Shown: one piece after another, positions 9,840-18,568 of the stretch
How positions within the stretch are numbered: the stretch's first letter is position 1
Layout of the letters: each line of letters opens with the position of its first letter
Notes under the pieces: generated by a model
Databases searched by the model: none
What the model saw: the letters and a program-made list of their open reading frames with translations, nothing else
What the model was told of the DNA's origin: nothing
Source of the DNA: an uncultured Prevotella sp.
GTDB taxonomy: Bacteria > Bacteroidota > Bacteroidia > Bacteroidales > Bacteroidaceae
DNA: 32,272 bases
Assembly (NCBI GenBank): GCA_905236875.1
Contig: CAJOQT010000071.1
Location: 1-32,272, forward strand
Reading direction: 5' to 3'
Translations under genes and position numbers: made by a program

Positions 9840-10991
9840 ATGAGTTCGTTAGAAATCAGAAAGGTTACTGACAAGCAAGGATTAAGGCAGTTTATTCGGT
9901 TTTATTATGACCTCTATCGCAGCAGTAAGTATGCTGTGCCGTTTTTGTATTTTGATGAATGGAACACGCTCGACCGCAAAAAGAACCCATCGTTCGAGTG
10001 TTGCGATGTCCGGTATTTCATGGCTTGGCGCGATGGCAAGGTGGTGGGGCGAGTGGCTGCTATCATCAATCGCCGTGCCAACGAGCGCTGGAACCGTAAA
10101 CTGGTACGCTTCGGCTGGTTCGACTTCGTTGATGACCTTGAGGTGTCAAAAGCTTTGCTCCACGCTGTCGAGGAGTGGGGACGCGAACAGGGCATGACGG
10201 AGATTGCAGGACCGTTGGGCTTTACCGATATGGACCGTGAAGGAATGCTTGTTGAGGGCTTTGAAGAGCTTTCCACTATGTATGTTAACTACAACTACCC
10301 CTACTATCCGCAGCACATGGCGCAAATGGGTGGCTGGCAGAAGGACAACGACTACATGGAGTATCTTGTGAAGGTACCCGAGGTGGTTCCTGACAAGTTC
10401 AGCAAGCTGGCGGCAATGATTGAGAAACGCTACAACCTGCATACCCGTAAGTTTACAAGTCGGGAACTGGTGGAGGAGGGCAGAGGCCGTGAGATCTTCC
10501 ACATGATTAACGACACCTATAAGAATCTGTATGGTTACTCTGAATTGAGTGAACATCAGATAAACCAACTGGTTGATGCTTATATCAAGAAGGCCGACCT
10601 GAATCTGGTAACAGGCGTGGAAGATGGCAACGACAACAACAAACTAATAGGTTTTGGCATCACCTTCCCCTCGTTTGCCCGTGCCATGCAGAAGAGTCAT
10701 AACGGCAGTTTGTGGCCCCTTACCTGGTGGAGGGTCTTACGGGCATTGAAGTGGCATAAGACAGATACGGTAGATCTGTTACTCATTGGGGTACTGCCTG
10801 AATACCGTGCCAAAGGAGCCAACGCTCTTATCTTCAATGAGCTCATCCAGCGTTTCCAGGATTATGGCTTCAAGTGGGCAGAAGCGATGCCACAGATGGA
10901 GTCGAACCTGGGTGTCCAAAGCCATTGGCAGTACCTTGATTCCAGACAGCACCGCAGGCATCGTTGCTTCTGTAAGGAGATCAAAGATTAA
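9840..10991 (+). CDS. GNAT-like acyltransferase family protein of unknown substrate
   Basis: 383-aa ORF with GNAT-like features (VVGRVAAIINRRANE, GPLGFTDMDREGMLVEGF, LLIGVLPEYRAKGANALIF). Confidence 0.65.
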   Translation: MSSLEIRKVTDKQGLRQFIRFYYDLYRSSKYAVPFLYFDEWNTLDRKKNPSFECCDVRYFMAWRDGKVVGRVAAIINRRANERWNRKLVRFGWFDFVDDLEVSKALLHAVEEWGREQGMTEIAGPLGFTDMDREGMLVEGFEELSTMYVNYNYPYYPQHMAQMGGWQKDNDYMEYLVKVPEVVPDKFSKLAAMIEKRYNLHTRKFTSRELVEEGRGREIFHMINDTYKNLYGYSELSEHQINQLVDAYIKKADLNLVTGVEDGNDNNKLIGFGITFPSFARAMQKSHNGSLWPLTWWRVLRALKWHKTDTVDLLLIGVLPEYRAKGANALIFNELIQRFQDYGFKWAEAMPQMESNLGVQSHWQYLDSRQHRRHRCFCKEIKD

Positions 10992-10999
10992 AAAACGTC

Positions 11000-11020
11000 A
11001 TTCATAATTCGTAATTCATA
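11000..11020. repeat. Heptamer tandem repeat ATTCATA ATTCGTA ATTCATA
   Basis: Three in-register 7-nt units directly upstream of ATG 11023. Confidence 0.75.
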
Positions 11021-11022
11021 AG

Positions 11023-12132
11023 ATGAAATCATTATTATTAGTTCTTTTCTCAACACTTACGTTGAATTCTGTATGTTCATCAACGGCTGTTAAGGAGCAG
11101 GATGTTGTGGGCAACGGGCAAGATAGTCAGACTTCAAACCTCAAACCTCAAGCCTCAAATCAACAAGACACCCTCACCATTGCCATGACGGGTGACATCA
11201 TGATGGGCACCACGTTCCCCAGTAACCAACTGCCTCCAAACGAAGGTCGTGATATTTTCATGGACACTAAGGAGATTACCCTACGTGCCAATCTTGCTGT
11301 GGGTAATTTGGAAGGAACCCTTTGTGACGGCGGACAGACCAAGAAGAAACCAGGCCCTAATTGCTATGCTTTCCGTACGCCAACCAGTTTCGGACCGCGT
11401 CTGACAGAGGCAGGCTACGATTTTTTGAGTATGGCCAACAACCACTCCAATGACTTTGGAGCCTTTGGTATGGAGTCAACAGAAAAGACCCTCGACGCAC
11501 TGGGTATCAAGTATGCAGGTGTCAAGGGACGTGTACGTTCTGCTATCGTGGAGCGTGATGGCGTAAAGTATGGCGTGTGTGCCTTTGGTCATAACAGCTA
11601 TACGCTTAATCATAATGACCTTAACACAGTAAAGTCCATTCTCGATGACCTGCGTCCGAAGTGTGATATCCTTGTCGTTTCATTCCACGGTGGTGCAGAA
11701 GGTCGTACCCATACTCATTTACCAAAAGGTCATGAGTTTTTCTTAGGCGAGGATCGTGGCGACCTGCGAACATTCACTCACTTCTGTATTGACAATGGTG
11801 CAGACGTGGTTTATGGTCATGGTCCGCATGTGGTACGCTGTGTCGAGGTGTATAAAGGTCATTTCATCGCTTATAGCCTGGGAAATTTTTGTACGCCTTA
11901 TGGCATGAATCTTGCAGGAGTGACGGGTTATGCCCCAGTCGTAGAAATCAAGATTACAAGTGATGGTAAGTTCGTAGAGGGACAAATCCATTCATTTATC
12001 CAGCAGAAAGGTAAAGGACCACGTCGCGATGCTACGAATTCTGTTGCACGGGAGATACGTAACCTCACCCTTTCTGACATTCAGAACAGCGCCATCACCA
12101 TCAGTGAGACAGGACGTATAACATTGAAATAA
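11023..12132 (+). CDS. CapA family (PGA_cap-like) metallophosphatase-fold protein
   Basis: TIAMTGDIMMG, ANLAVGNLEGTLC, FLSMANNHSNDFG, DILVVSFHGGAE, YGHGPHVVR motifs typical of CapA proteins. Confidence 0.85.
   Translation: MKSLLLVLFSTLTLNSVCSSTAVKEQDVVGNGQDSQTSNLKPQASNQQDTLTIAMTGDIMMGTTFPSNQLPPNEGRDIFMDTKEITLRANLAVGNLEGTLCDGGQTKKKPGPNCYAFRTPTSFGPRLTEAGYDFLSMANNHSNDFGAFGMESTEKTLDALGIKYAGVKGRVRSAIVERDGVKYGVCAFGHNSYTLNHNDLNTVKSILDDLRPKCDILVVSFHGGAEGRTHTHLPKGHEFFLGEDRGDLRTFTHFCIDNGADVVYGHGPHVVRCVEVYKGHFIAYSLGNFCTPYGMNLAGVTGYAPVVEIKITSDGKFVEGQIHSFIQQKGKGPRRDATNSVAREIRNLTLSDIQNSAITISETGRITLK
11132..11159. repeat. In-frame heptamer array CTTCAAA CCTCAAA CCTCAAG CCTCAAA
   Basis: Four consecutive 7-nt units in the coding sequence (SQTSNLKPQASN), after the signal peptide. 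Confidence 0.8.
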
Positions 12133-12166
12133 TTTGACATTCGATTTGAAATCACATTAGATACAG

Positions 12167-14014
12167 ATGAATATTGAAGCATTAATAAGCAAGGCTGCCG
12201 GTGAAGCCGTAAAGGCACTCTATGGTATGGAGGCGACGGAGAAGATGCTGCAGCTGCAAAAGACACGTAGTGAATTCGAAGGAAACCTGACGCTTGTGGT
12301 GTTCCCCTTTGTACGAGCCGCCAAGAAGAGTCCTGAACAGACAGCCCAGGAGATTGGCGAATACCTGCAGCAAAACTGTGCAGCCGTAGAGAAGTTCAAT
12401 GTGGTGAAGGGATTTCTGAACTTGAGCGTCGGTGACGGTGCATGGCTGCAATTGTTGGAAGCCATCGACGCAGATGAGCATTTTGGCACCAAGAGTGTGC
12501 ATGAGGGTTCACCCCTCGTGATGATCGAGTACTCTTCTCCTAATACCAACAAGCCGCTGCACCTGGGTCATGTGCGTAACAACCTGCTGGGTTGGTCGCT
12601 GGCTCAGATTATGGAGGCCAATGGCAACAAGGTAGTGAAGACGAACATCGTGAACGACCGTGGTATCCATATCTGTAAGTCGATGCTGGCTTGGCTCAAG
12701 TACGGCAATGGCGAGACACCCGAGTCTTCCGGCAAGAAAGGTGACCATCTGATAGGCGACTACTATGTGGCCTTCGACAAGCACTACCGCGAGGAAATCA
12801 GGGAACTCGTAGCTCAAGGTATGGATGAAGAAAAAGCCAAGCAAGAGGCTCCGTTGATTAAGGAAGCTCATGAAATGCTGGTAAAGTGGGAGCAGAACGA
12901 CCCTGAAGTACGTGCCTTATGGGAGAAGATGAATAGCTGGGTATATGCCGGCTTTGATGAGACTTATAAGAAGATGGGCGTTGCCTTCGACAAGATATAC
13001 TATGAATCTCAGACCTACCTCAAAGGTAAGGCCAAGGTAGAGGAGGGACTTGCCAAAGGTCTCTTTGAGCGTCATGATGATGGCTCGGTATGGGCAGACC
13101 TCACTAACGAGGGGCTTGACCAGAAGCTATTGCTGCGTAGCGACGGCACCTCCGTTTATATGACGCAGGACATTGGAACGGCCGAGATGCGTTTCCAAGA
13201 CTACCCCATTGACAAGATGATCTATGTGGTAGGCAACGAGCAAAACTATCACTTTCAGGTTCTCTCCATATTACTTGACCGTCTGGGTTTCAAGTGGGGA
13301 AAGGAATTGGTACACTTCTCCTATGGTATGGTGGAGCTGCCCAATGGTAAGATGAAGAGTCGTGAGGGAACCGTTGTTGATGCTGACGACCTGATGGAGC
13401 TGATGGTCGAGGATGCCTATAAGACATCGATGGAGCTGGGCAAGTTCGACGATATGACCGAAGAGGAACGCCGTGAGATTGCCCGCATCGTGGGCATGGG
13501 CGCCCTGAAATACTTCATCCTGAAGGTCGATGCACGAAAGAACATGCTCTTCAACCCCGAGGAAAGTATCGATTTCAACGGTAATACCGGTCCTTTCATC
13601 CAATATACCTACGCCCGTATCCGCTCTATTCTCCGCAAGAGTGTAGAGTGTAGAACGGAGAATGTAGAGTTTGCTACCGCACATAATGAAAATGCTTCAG
13701 GGACAGCGGAAGCAAATTCTACACGCTACACTCTACACTCTAAACTTTCCGATAAGGAAATAGAGCTCATCCAGAAGATGAACGAGTTTGGCGCTGTCGT
13801 GGAGCAAGCTGGTAAGGACTATTCGCCCAGTGGTATCGCCAACTACTGCTATGAGCTGACGAAGGTGTTCAACCAGTTCTATCACGACTACAGCATCCTC
13901 AACGAGGCTGACGAACAGAAGAAGGCCATACGTCTGATGCTGGCAAAGAATGTAGCTAAGGTCATTAAGAGCGGTATGGCTCTGCTGGGCATCGAAGTGC
14001 CCGAACGTATGTAG
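12167..14014 (+). CDS. argS: Arginyl-tRNA synthetase (class I)
   Basis: SPNTNKPLHLGHVRNN (HIGH motif), GMVELPNGKMKSREGTVV, DALR anticodon-binding domain. Repeat-derived insertion at about 13639-13745. Confidence 0.96.
   Translation: MNIEALISKAAGEAVKALYGMEATEKMLQLQKTRSEFEGNLTLVVFPFVRAAKKSPEQTAQEIGEYLQQNCAAVEKFNVVKGFLNLSVGDGAWLQLLEAIDADEHFGTKSVHEGSPLVMIEYSSPNTNKPLHLGHVRNNLLGWSLAQIMEANGNKVVKTNIVNDRGIHICKSMLAWLKYGNGETPESSGKKGDHLIGDYYVAFDKHYREEIRELVAQGMDEEKAKQEAPLIKEAHEMLVKWEQNDPEVRALWEKMNSWVYAGFDETYKKMGVAFDKIYYESQTYLKGKAKVEEGLAKGLFERHDDGSVWADLTNEGLDQKLLLRSDGTSVYMTQDIGTAEMRFQDYPIDKMIYVVGNEQNYHFQVLSILLDRLGFKWGKELVHFSYGMVELPNGKMKSREGTVVDADDLMELMVEDAYKTSMELGKFDDMTEEERREIARIVGMGALKYFILKVDARKNMLFNPEESIDFNGNTGPFIQYTYARIRSILRKSVECRTENVEFATAHNENASGTAEANSTRYTLHSKLSDKEIELIQKMNEFGAVVEQAGKDYSPSGIANYCYELTKVFNQFYHDYSILNEADEQKKAIRLMLAKNVAKVIKSGMALLGIEVPERM
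13639..13743. repeat. Inverted-pair heptad element inserted in frame in argS
   Basis: Left arm GAGT GTAGAGT GTAGAAC GGAGAAT GTAGAGT TTGCTACCGC; right arm GCGGAAGCAA ATTCTAC ACGCTAC ACTCTAC ACTCTAA; arms are imperfect reverse complements. Confidence 0.85.
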
Positions 14015-14016
14015 TG

Positions 14017-14041
14017 TGTGTCGCGATTTTGTCGCGACAAC
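14017..14041. repeat. GTCGCGA-TTTTG-TCGCGAC hairpin between argS and the RNase H gene
   Basis: 7-bp perfect stem immediately after the argS stop. Confidence 0.65.
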
Positions 14042-14053
14042 AGAAAAGAAGTT

Positions 14054-14515
14054 ATGGTTCAGAACCCTCCCGACTATAGACACGACACCGTCCTGCCCTT
14101 GCCCCTTGAGGTACGGGCAGATGCGTGGGCCGTTGACGCTGCCTGTAGCGGCAATCCCGGACCGATGGAGTATCAGGCGATAGACCTGCAGACAGGTTAC
14201 CGCGTGTTCCATTTCGGTCCTGTTCACGGTACCAATAATATTGGGGAGTTTCTGGCCATTGTTCATGCTTTGGCTCTCTGCTGGCAGCAAGGTTTATACG
14301 ATAAGACCATCTATAGTGACTCTTACAATGCCATCCTCTGGGTACAGAAACGTAAGTGCAAGACCAAGCTGGAACGCACACCACAGACGGAACAGCTCTT
14401 CCAGATTATCGTACGTGCAGAGAATTGGCTACAAACGCACAACTTCCGCAATCCCATCATCAAATGGGACACCCAGAAATGGGGTGAGGTTCCAGCCGAC
14501 TTCGGCAGGAAGTGA
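14054..14515 (+). CDS. rnhA: Ribonuclease HI family protein
   Basis: VDAACSGNPGPMEYQAI, NNIGEFLAIVHAL, YSDSYNAILWV and a distal WD give the D-E-D-D RNase H layout. ORF-track start (GTG 14018) lies in a hairpin repeat; ATG 14054 preferred. Confidence 0.82.
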   Translation: MVQNPPDYRHDTVLPLPLEVRADAWAVDAACSGNPGPMEYQAIDLQTGYRVFHFGPVHGTNNIGEFLAIVHALALCWQQGLYDKTIYSDSYNAILWVQKRKCKTKLERTPQTEQLFQIIVRAENWLQTHNFRNPIIKWDTQKWGEVPADFGRK

Positions 14516-14585
14516 TGGATGAGGCATCGAATATAGTGTGGGTCGTACTTCTGTCGCGACAGAGACACCAATAATACTAACCACA

Positions 14586-16289
14586 ATGATAACAAAAAAA
14601 ACTCTTGTGGCATTACTGTTGCAAATCGTTTTGACGACGACAGTTTGTGCCGACAACCTTGGATATTCGAAATTCCATCCCCTGTTGTTTGGGGTGGATA
14701 TCGACTATGCACCGTTTGAATATGTTGATGAGGATGGTATTCCAAAAGGTCTCGACATTGAGTTTACACAGGAGTTGATGAAGCGCCTTGACATCCCCTT
14801 CACATACAGTCCGAATTCATGGAAGAATATTGCCGGTGATGTCATACAGGGTCGGGTTGATTTGGGAATGATGGTCTATTCGTCTTATCGCAAGGATAGT
14901 GTAAACTATTCCCGGCCAGTGTTCCGCCTTTATTACCAAATTGTCTATAGGAAGGAAAATCAGGAGACGATAGACTCCCGTAACCTCGCAGGAAAGGAGA
15001 TTGCCTACATGACATCACGACCTGTTACGGAGTTGTTGGAGAAACAAGGAGCATACCCACACGTCGTAGAGGACTTGCCACTGGCAATGACAGAGTTGTC
15101 AGAGGGTAAGTATGATGCCATCATCTGTTTTCGCTATCAGGCACGCTATCTCATTGAGAAGAATGACCTGAACAATCTGGTTCCTGAGAACATGACGCTC
15201 GCACCCCGTGAGTATTGTTACGTGAGTCATTCCAAGCCGCTGATTGATGCTATTGACAATGAGTTGGTGAAAATGAGGTCTGAAGGTCGGGTAATTGAAA
15301 TCTATGGAAATACCGTTACTACCCTGTCCTCTAAGATTATCATACCACATTGGGTATGGTACGCTATTGGTGGTCTGGTAATTGTGCTGCTTTCTTCAGT
15401 TGTCATACAACAACGTCGCGGACGTCAGCAGCTGCGTCGGGAGATGGAACGGGCTCAGCGTAGCGAACAGCAAGCACAGCAGAACGAACGACGTGCCATA
15501 GAGAGTGAGCAGTATGCCATCAAGAGCCGTCAGAAGGCTGAGCATGCAGAACAGGTAGCTCGTCGTAGTGAACAGTTGAAAAGTGTCTTTCTGGCCAATG
15601 TGAGCCATGCATTACGTACTCCTCTCAATGCCATCATTGGCTTTTCCGACATCATGCGTACAGACACTTCCGGCATGCTTGGCGATGAAGAGCGTCAGCA
15701 ACTGCTGGAGTCTATCAATACAAACGGCCAGCAGTTGCTTTACTTCATCAACGAACTGATACAGTTGTCGTCTATTGAGGGCAATGACGTTAAGTTCGAA
15801 CGTTCTCCGCTGAATATGCATGAACTAATGGAGGAATTCCGTGCTGCCATTCTTCCCCAAGTCAAGGAGGGCGTGGAAATCTTTATTGAAGGACCACAAG
15901 ACTTGTTCCCGATCCTTGACCAAAACCACATGCGACTTGTTGTGACCCACATGCTCCGGAATGCTGCCCAGCATACGGACTCAGGATTCATCACCCTGCG
16001 CTACAAGCGTGAGCGTTCGAAGGATACTGACGGTCTTGAGCGTGATGGCCTGCGTATAGATATAGCCGACACGGGAGATGGCGTACGCGCAGAGCTGCGC
16101 GACAATATCTTTGCTTTACTAACGGAAAAGACGACGTTCCTGCAAAGTGACATACCAGGATTAGGACTCAGCATCTGCGCTGCCATCGTCCATGCTGCAA
16201 AAGGTTATGTCCGTTTGGTGTCTGAGACGGGTATAGGCAGTACGTTCATTCACTGGGTACCCTGTGAGTATAGTGACCAGAAGCCGTAA
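14586..16289 (+). CDS. Membrane sensor histidine kinase with periplasmic SBP_bac_3-type domain
   Basis: Signal peptide, solute-binding-like domain (LLFGVDIDYAPFEYVDEDGIPKGLDIEFTQELMKRL), TM segment HWVWYAIGGLVIVLLSSVVI, coiled-coil, FLANVSHALRTPLNAIIGFSDIM H-box, MLRNAAQHT N-box, DTGDGV and GLGLSI G-boxes. Confidence 0.88.
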   Translation: MITKKTLVALLLQIVLTTTVCADNLGYSKFHPLLFGVDIDYAPFEYVDEDGIPKGLDIEFTQELMKRLDIPFTYSPNSWKNIAGDVIQGRVDLGMMVYSSYRKDSVNYSRPVFRLYYQIVYRKENQETIDSRNLAGKEIAYMTSRPVTELLEKQGAYPHVVEDLPLAMTELSEGKYDAIICFRYQARYLIEKNDLNNLVPENMTLAPREYCYVSHSKPLIDAIDNELVKMRSEGRVIEIYGNTVTTLSSKIIIPHWVWYAIGGLVIVLLSSVVIQQRRGRQQLRREMERAQRSEQQAQQNERRAIESEQYAIKSRQKAEHAEQVARRSEQLKSVFLANVSHALRTPLNAIIGFSDIMRTDTSGMLGDEERQQLLESINTNGQQLLYFINELIQLSSIEGNDVKFERSPLNMHELMEEFRAAILPQVKEGVEIFIEGPQDLFPILDQNHMRLVVTHMLRNAAQHTDSGFITLRYKRERSKDTDGLERDGLRIDIADTGDGVRAELRDNIFALLTEKTTFLQSDIPGLGLSICAAIVHAAKGYVRLVSETGIGSTFIHWVPCEYSDQKP

Positions 16290-16307
16290 ACCATTAACCC
16301 CAAGTCT

Positions 16308-18566
16308 TTATTTCTGGTTGCGCATTATTTTTGTTTGGGTGCAGGTACCATCCTTCATGGTGGCTTTTATGAGATAGATGCCTTGTGGAACTTGTGCCAG
16401 ATTACAGAACTGTGACAGTGCGGAACTGGCAACTTTCCGTCCGGAAAGGTCGAACACTTCGATCTGTGCCACATCGCCATAGATGATAATGCCTTGTGCG
16501 GTGATCGTCATTTTCTCAACAGGAGAATCATTGAGCACCCTGAGGTTGCCGGTTGGCGTGCCTTCTGGTTCACATCCTATGACATTCAGGTCTGTGAGAT
16601 AGACTTCATTGGATCCTGTACTGTTGAGTCGTACTATAATCGGCTCTGTGGTTTGTGGCAGTCCGTAGTAAGTGAAGTCGATGGTGTGTATGCGCTGGTC
16701 AATGGTGAATGTCTCCCCATCAGTCCAGTTGCTGTCGTTGGGGCGTTTCCATTGTACTTTGATGGTGCTGCTTTTGCCTCCTCCGTAGAGCATCGACCTC
16801 ATGATGCAGAGACTGGGAAGTGTGAACTGGATGTATCCCGACGACTTGGCGAGTTTCAGGGCGCCATGAGTTCCGCCTCCATAGAGCTTTCCAAGTTTTG
16901 ACGGCCACGTTCCGCTTCTTCCGTAATAGTTGGGTAACAGTTCATTGCCTGTTGCCTGTTCAGTGATGTACTGTGCTGTTGTGGGGGCGAGTGTGTTGTC
17001 TTGGAAGAGCTCGTCATCGATGAGAGCAACTGCTACGTAGTCGTTGCCATCAATCGTGATGACTTCTGCAGGTGAACCGTTGACAACAGGGAAGGCTTCA
17101 AACAACGTTCCGTCATTGACAGGCAGTGTCTGTAGGTCGTAGGCAGGCCGTTCCATCGTCGCCTCGTATGCACCATAGTCGGGGGCACTTCCGTCATAGG
17201 GCAGTGTGACGTAGGTGGAATAGTCGTCAAGCCATTTGCCTGCCAGCTTATATGTCTGCTGGAAGACGTCTGCACAATAGAAGTTTTCAATGGGAGTTCC
17301 CTTGTCCACGAAAATAGACCCGGGCTTGGGACGGGCGAAGCCTAACGGTAGTTCCCCATTGGGCTGGCGCGGTCCGATGGCTGTCTCCATGGATATGTCA
17401 ACGAACTCGTCATCATAGTCGGGCCAGTCCTTGGCAGCGATGCGAATATAGTCTTTGCCTGTCTTCGGGTCGATGCCCTTACCCATGTTGTACTGGGGTG
17501 ATACGCCCAGAATGTCTTGCCAGTTGGTAAACTCCGAATCGGGCCACATATCACCGAAGCGGTGATTGGCCTCTCCTGGTCGGAAACCGAGGCAGTTTCG
17601 CAGATGGAACACGGTGTTGCCTAACATCTCCACGTCACAGTTGAAACGGAAGTTTACCTGTTTGTTGGCAAATGCTGTGCAGTTGATGATCCAGTTGCCT
17701 TCATTGTGGTTGTTCTGGTCAAAACCGTGATAGAGGTTGTAAGCTGCCACATCGTTCAGGAAGATATGCGCACCGTAGGAGCCGCCACCCTGTTTGTTTC
17801 CACCTTGTTTGAATCCGTTTCCGTTAACTCCGATGCTGCCGTCCTCCAGATAGCCGTTCCAGATGGCCCAGCAGTTCTCAATGAGACAGGGGTATGCGGC
17901 ATAGTAAAGATCCCATCCGTCGTCACTGTTGCCCCAGCAGCGGTCGCCGTGCCACTCATTGCCTGGTCCTGGATAGAGCTTGTTGGCGAAGCCGTCTGCA
18001 TTGCCACCATGATCCTGCACGTCATAATTATAATAGGAGTCGCAGTTGATGATCTGGTTGTAGCGGCAATAGAGGAACTTTGGATTCCGGATGTTGTTGC
18101 CGTCTCCGTCCTTATCGAATCCCAGTTGTAGTCCTGTGTCTCCGTTGCGGTAGAAATTACAGCGTTCGATGACGCAGTAGCTGGACTCCAGTTTCATGCC
18201 GTTGTCGGCTGCATGTGTGAAGTCGATGTCGCGCCAATACCAGTAGTCTGCTGCAGGGTTCATGAGTACGCCGCGATATTGTTTGGCGTTATCATCTCCT
18301 GTATGCGGTTGTCCGGAGAAATCGAAAACGGCTTGTCCTCCTGTCGCGAACACACAAATGCGATGGTTGGGTGTGCCTCCATGTCGTACATTGATCATGT
18401 CACTGATGTTGTAGGTGCCTGCAGCAACCCAGAGCGTGTCACCAGCCCTGAGGCTTTCTATCATCTGTTTGGCATCGTCGCCAGGCGACATGGTGAGTTG
18501 TCTGGCTTGCGCTGTAGCAGTTGCCAGCAGAAGGGTAGCAATGAGGTATGGGACTCGTGACTTCAT
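16308..18566 (-). CDS. Pectate lyase family PL9-like right-handed beta-helix protein
   Basis: Signal peptide; PL9-type motifs GNADGFANK, NSDDGWDLY, NGNGFKQGG, HGFDQN; C-terminal VFDLSGRKVASSAL...VPQGIYLIK sorting-like domain. Confidence 0.85.
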   Translation of the reverse strand: MKSRVPYLIATLLLATATAQARQLTMSPGDDAKQMIESLRAGDTLWVAAGTYNISDMINVRHGGTPNHRICVFATGGQAVFDFSGQPHTGDDNAKQYRGVLMNPAADYWYWRDIDFTHAADNGMKLESSYCVIERCNFYRNGDTGLQLGFDKDGDGNNIRNPKFLYCRYNQIINCDSYYNYDVQDHGGNADGFANKLYPGPGNEWHGDRCWGNSDDGWDLYYAAYPCLIENCWAIWNGYLEDGSIGVNGNGFKQGGNKQGGGSYGAHIFLNDVAAYNLYHGFDQNNHNEGNWIINCTAFANKQVNFRFNCDVEMLGNTVFHLRNCLGFRPGEANHRFGDMWPDSEFTNWQDILGVSPQYNMGKGIDPKTGKDYIRIAAKDWPDYDDEFVDISMETAIGPRQPNGELPLGFARPKPGSIFVDKGTPIENFYCADVFQQTYKLAGKWLDDYSTYVTLPYDGSAPDYGAYEATMERPAYDLQTLPVNDGTLFEAFPVVNGSPAEVITIDGNDYVAVALIDDELFQDNTLAPTTAQYITEQATGNELLPNYYGRSGTWPSKLGKLYGGGTHGALKLAKSSGYIQFTLPSLCIMRSMLYGGGKSSTIKVQWKRPNDSNWTDGETFTIDQRIHTIDFTYYGLPQTTEPIIVRLNSTGSNEVYLTDLNVIGCEPEGTPTGNLRVLNDSPVEKMTITAQGIIIYGDVAQIEVFDLSGRKVASSALSQFCNLAQVPQGIYLIKATMKDGTCTQTKIMRNQK

Positions 18567-18568
18567 GT

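Noticed and set aside
13639-13743. Intein or group II intron in argS
   Set aside because: Far too short (about 105 bp), in frame, no intein or intron motifs.
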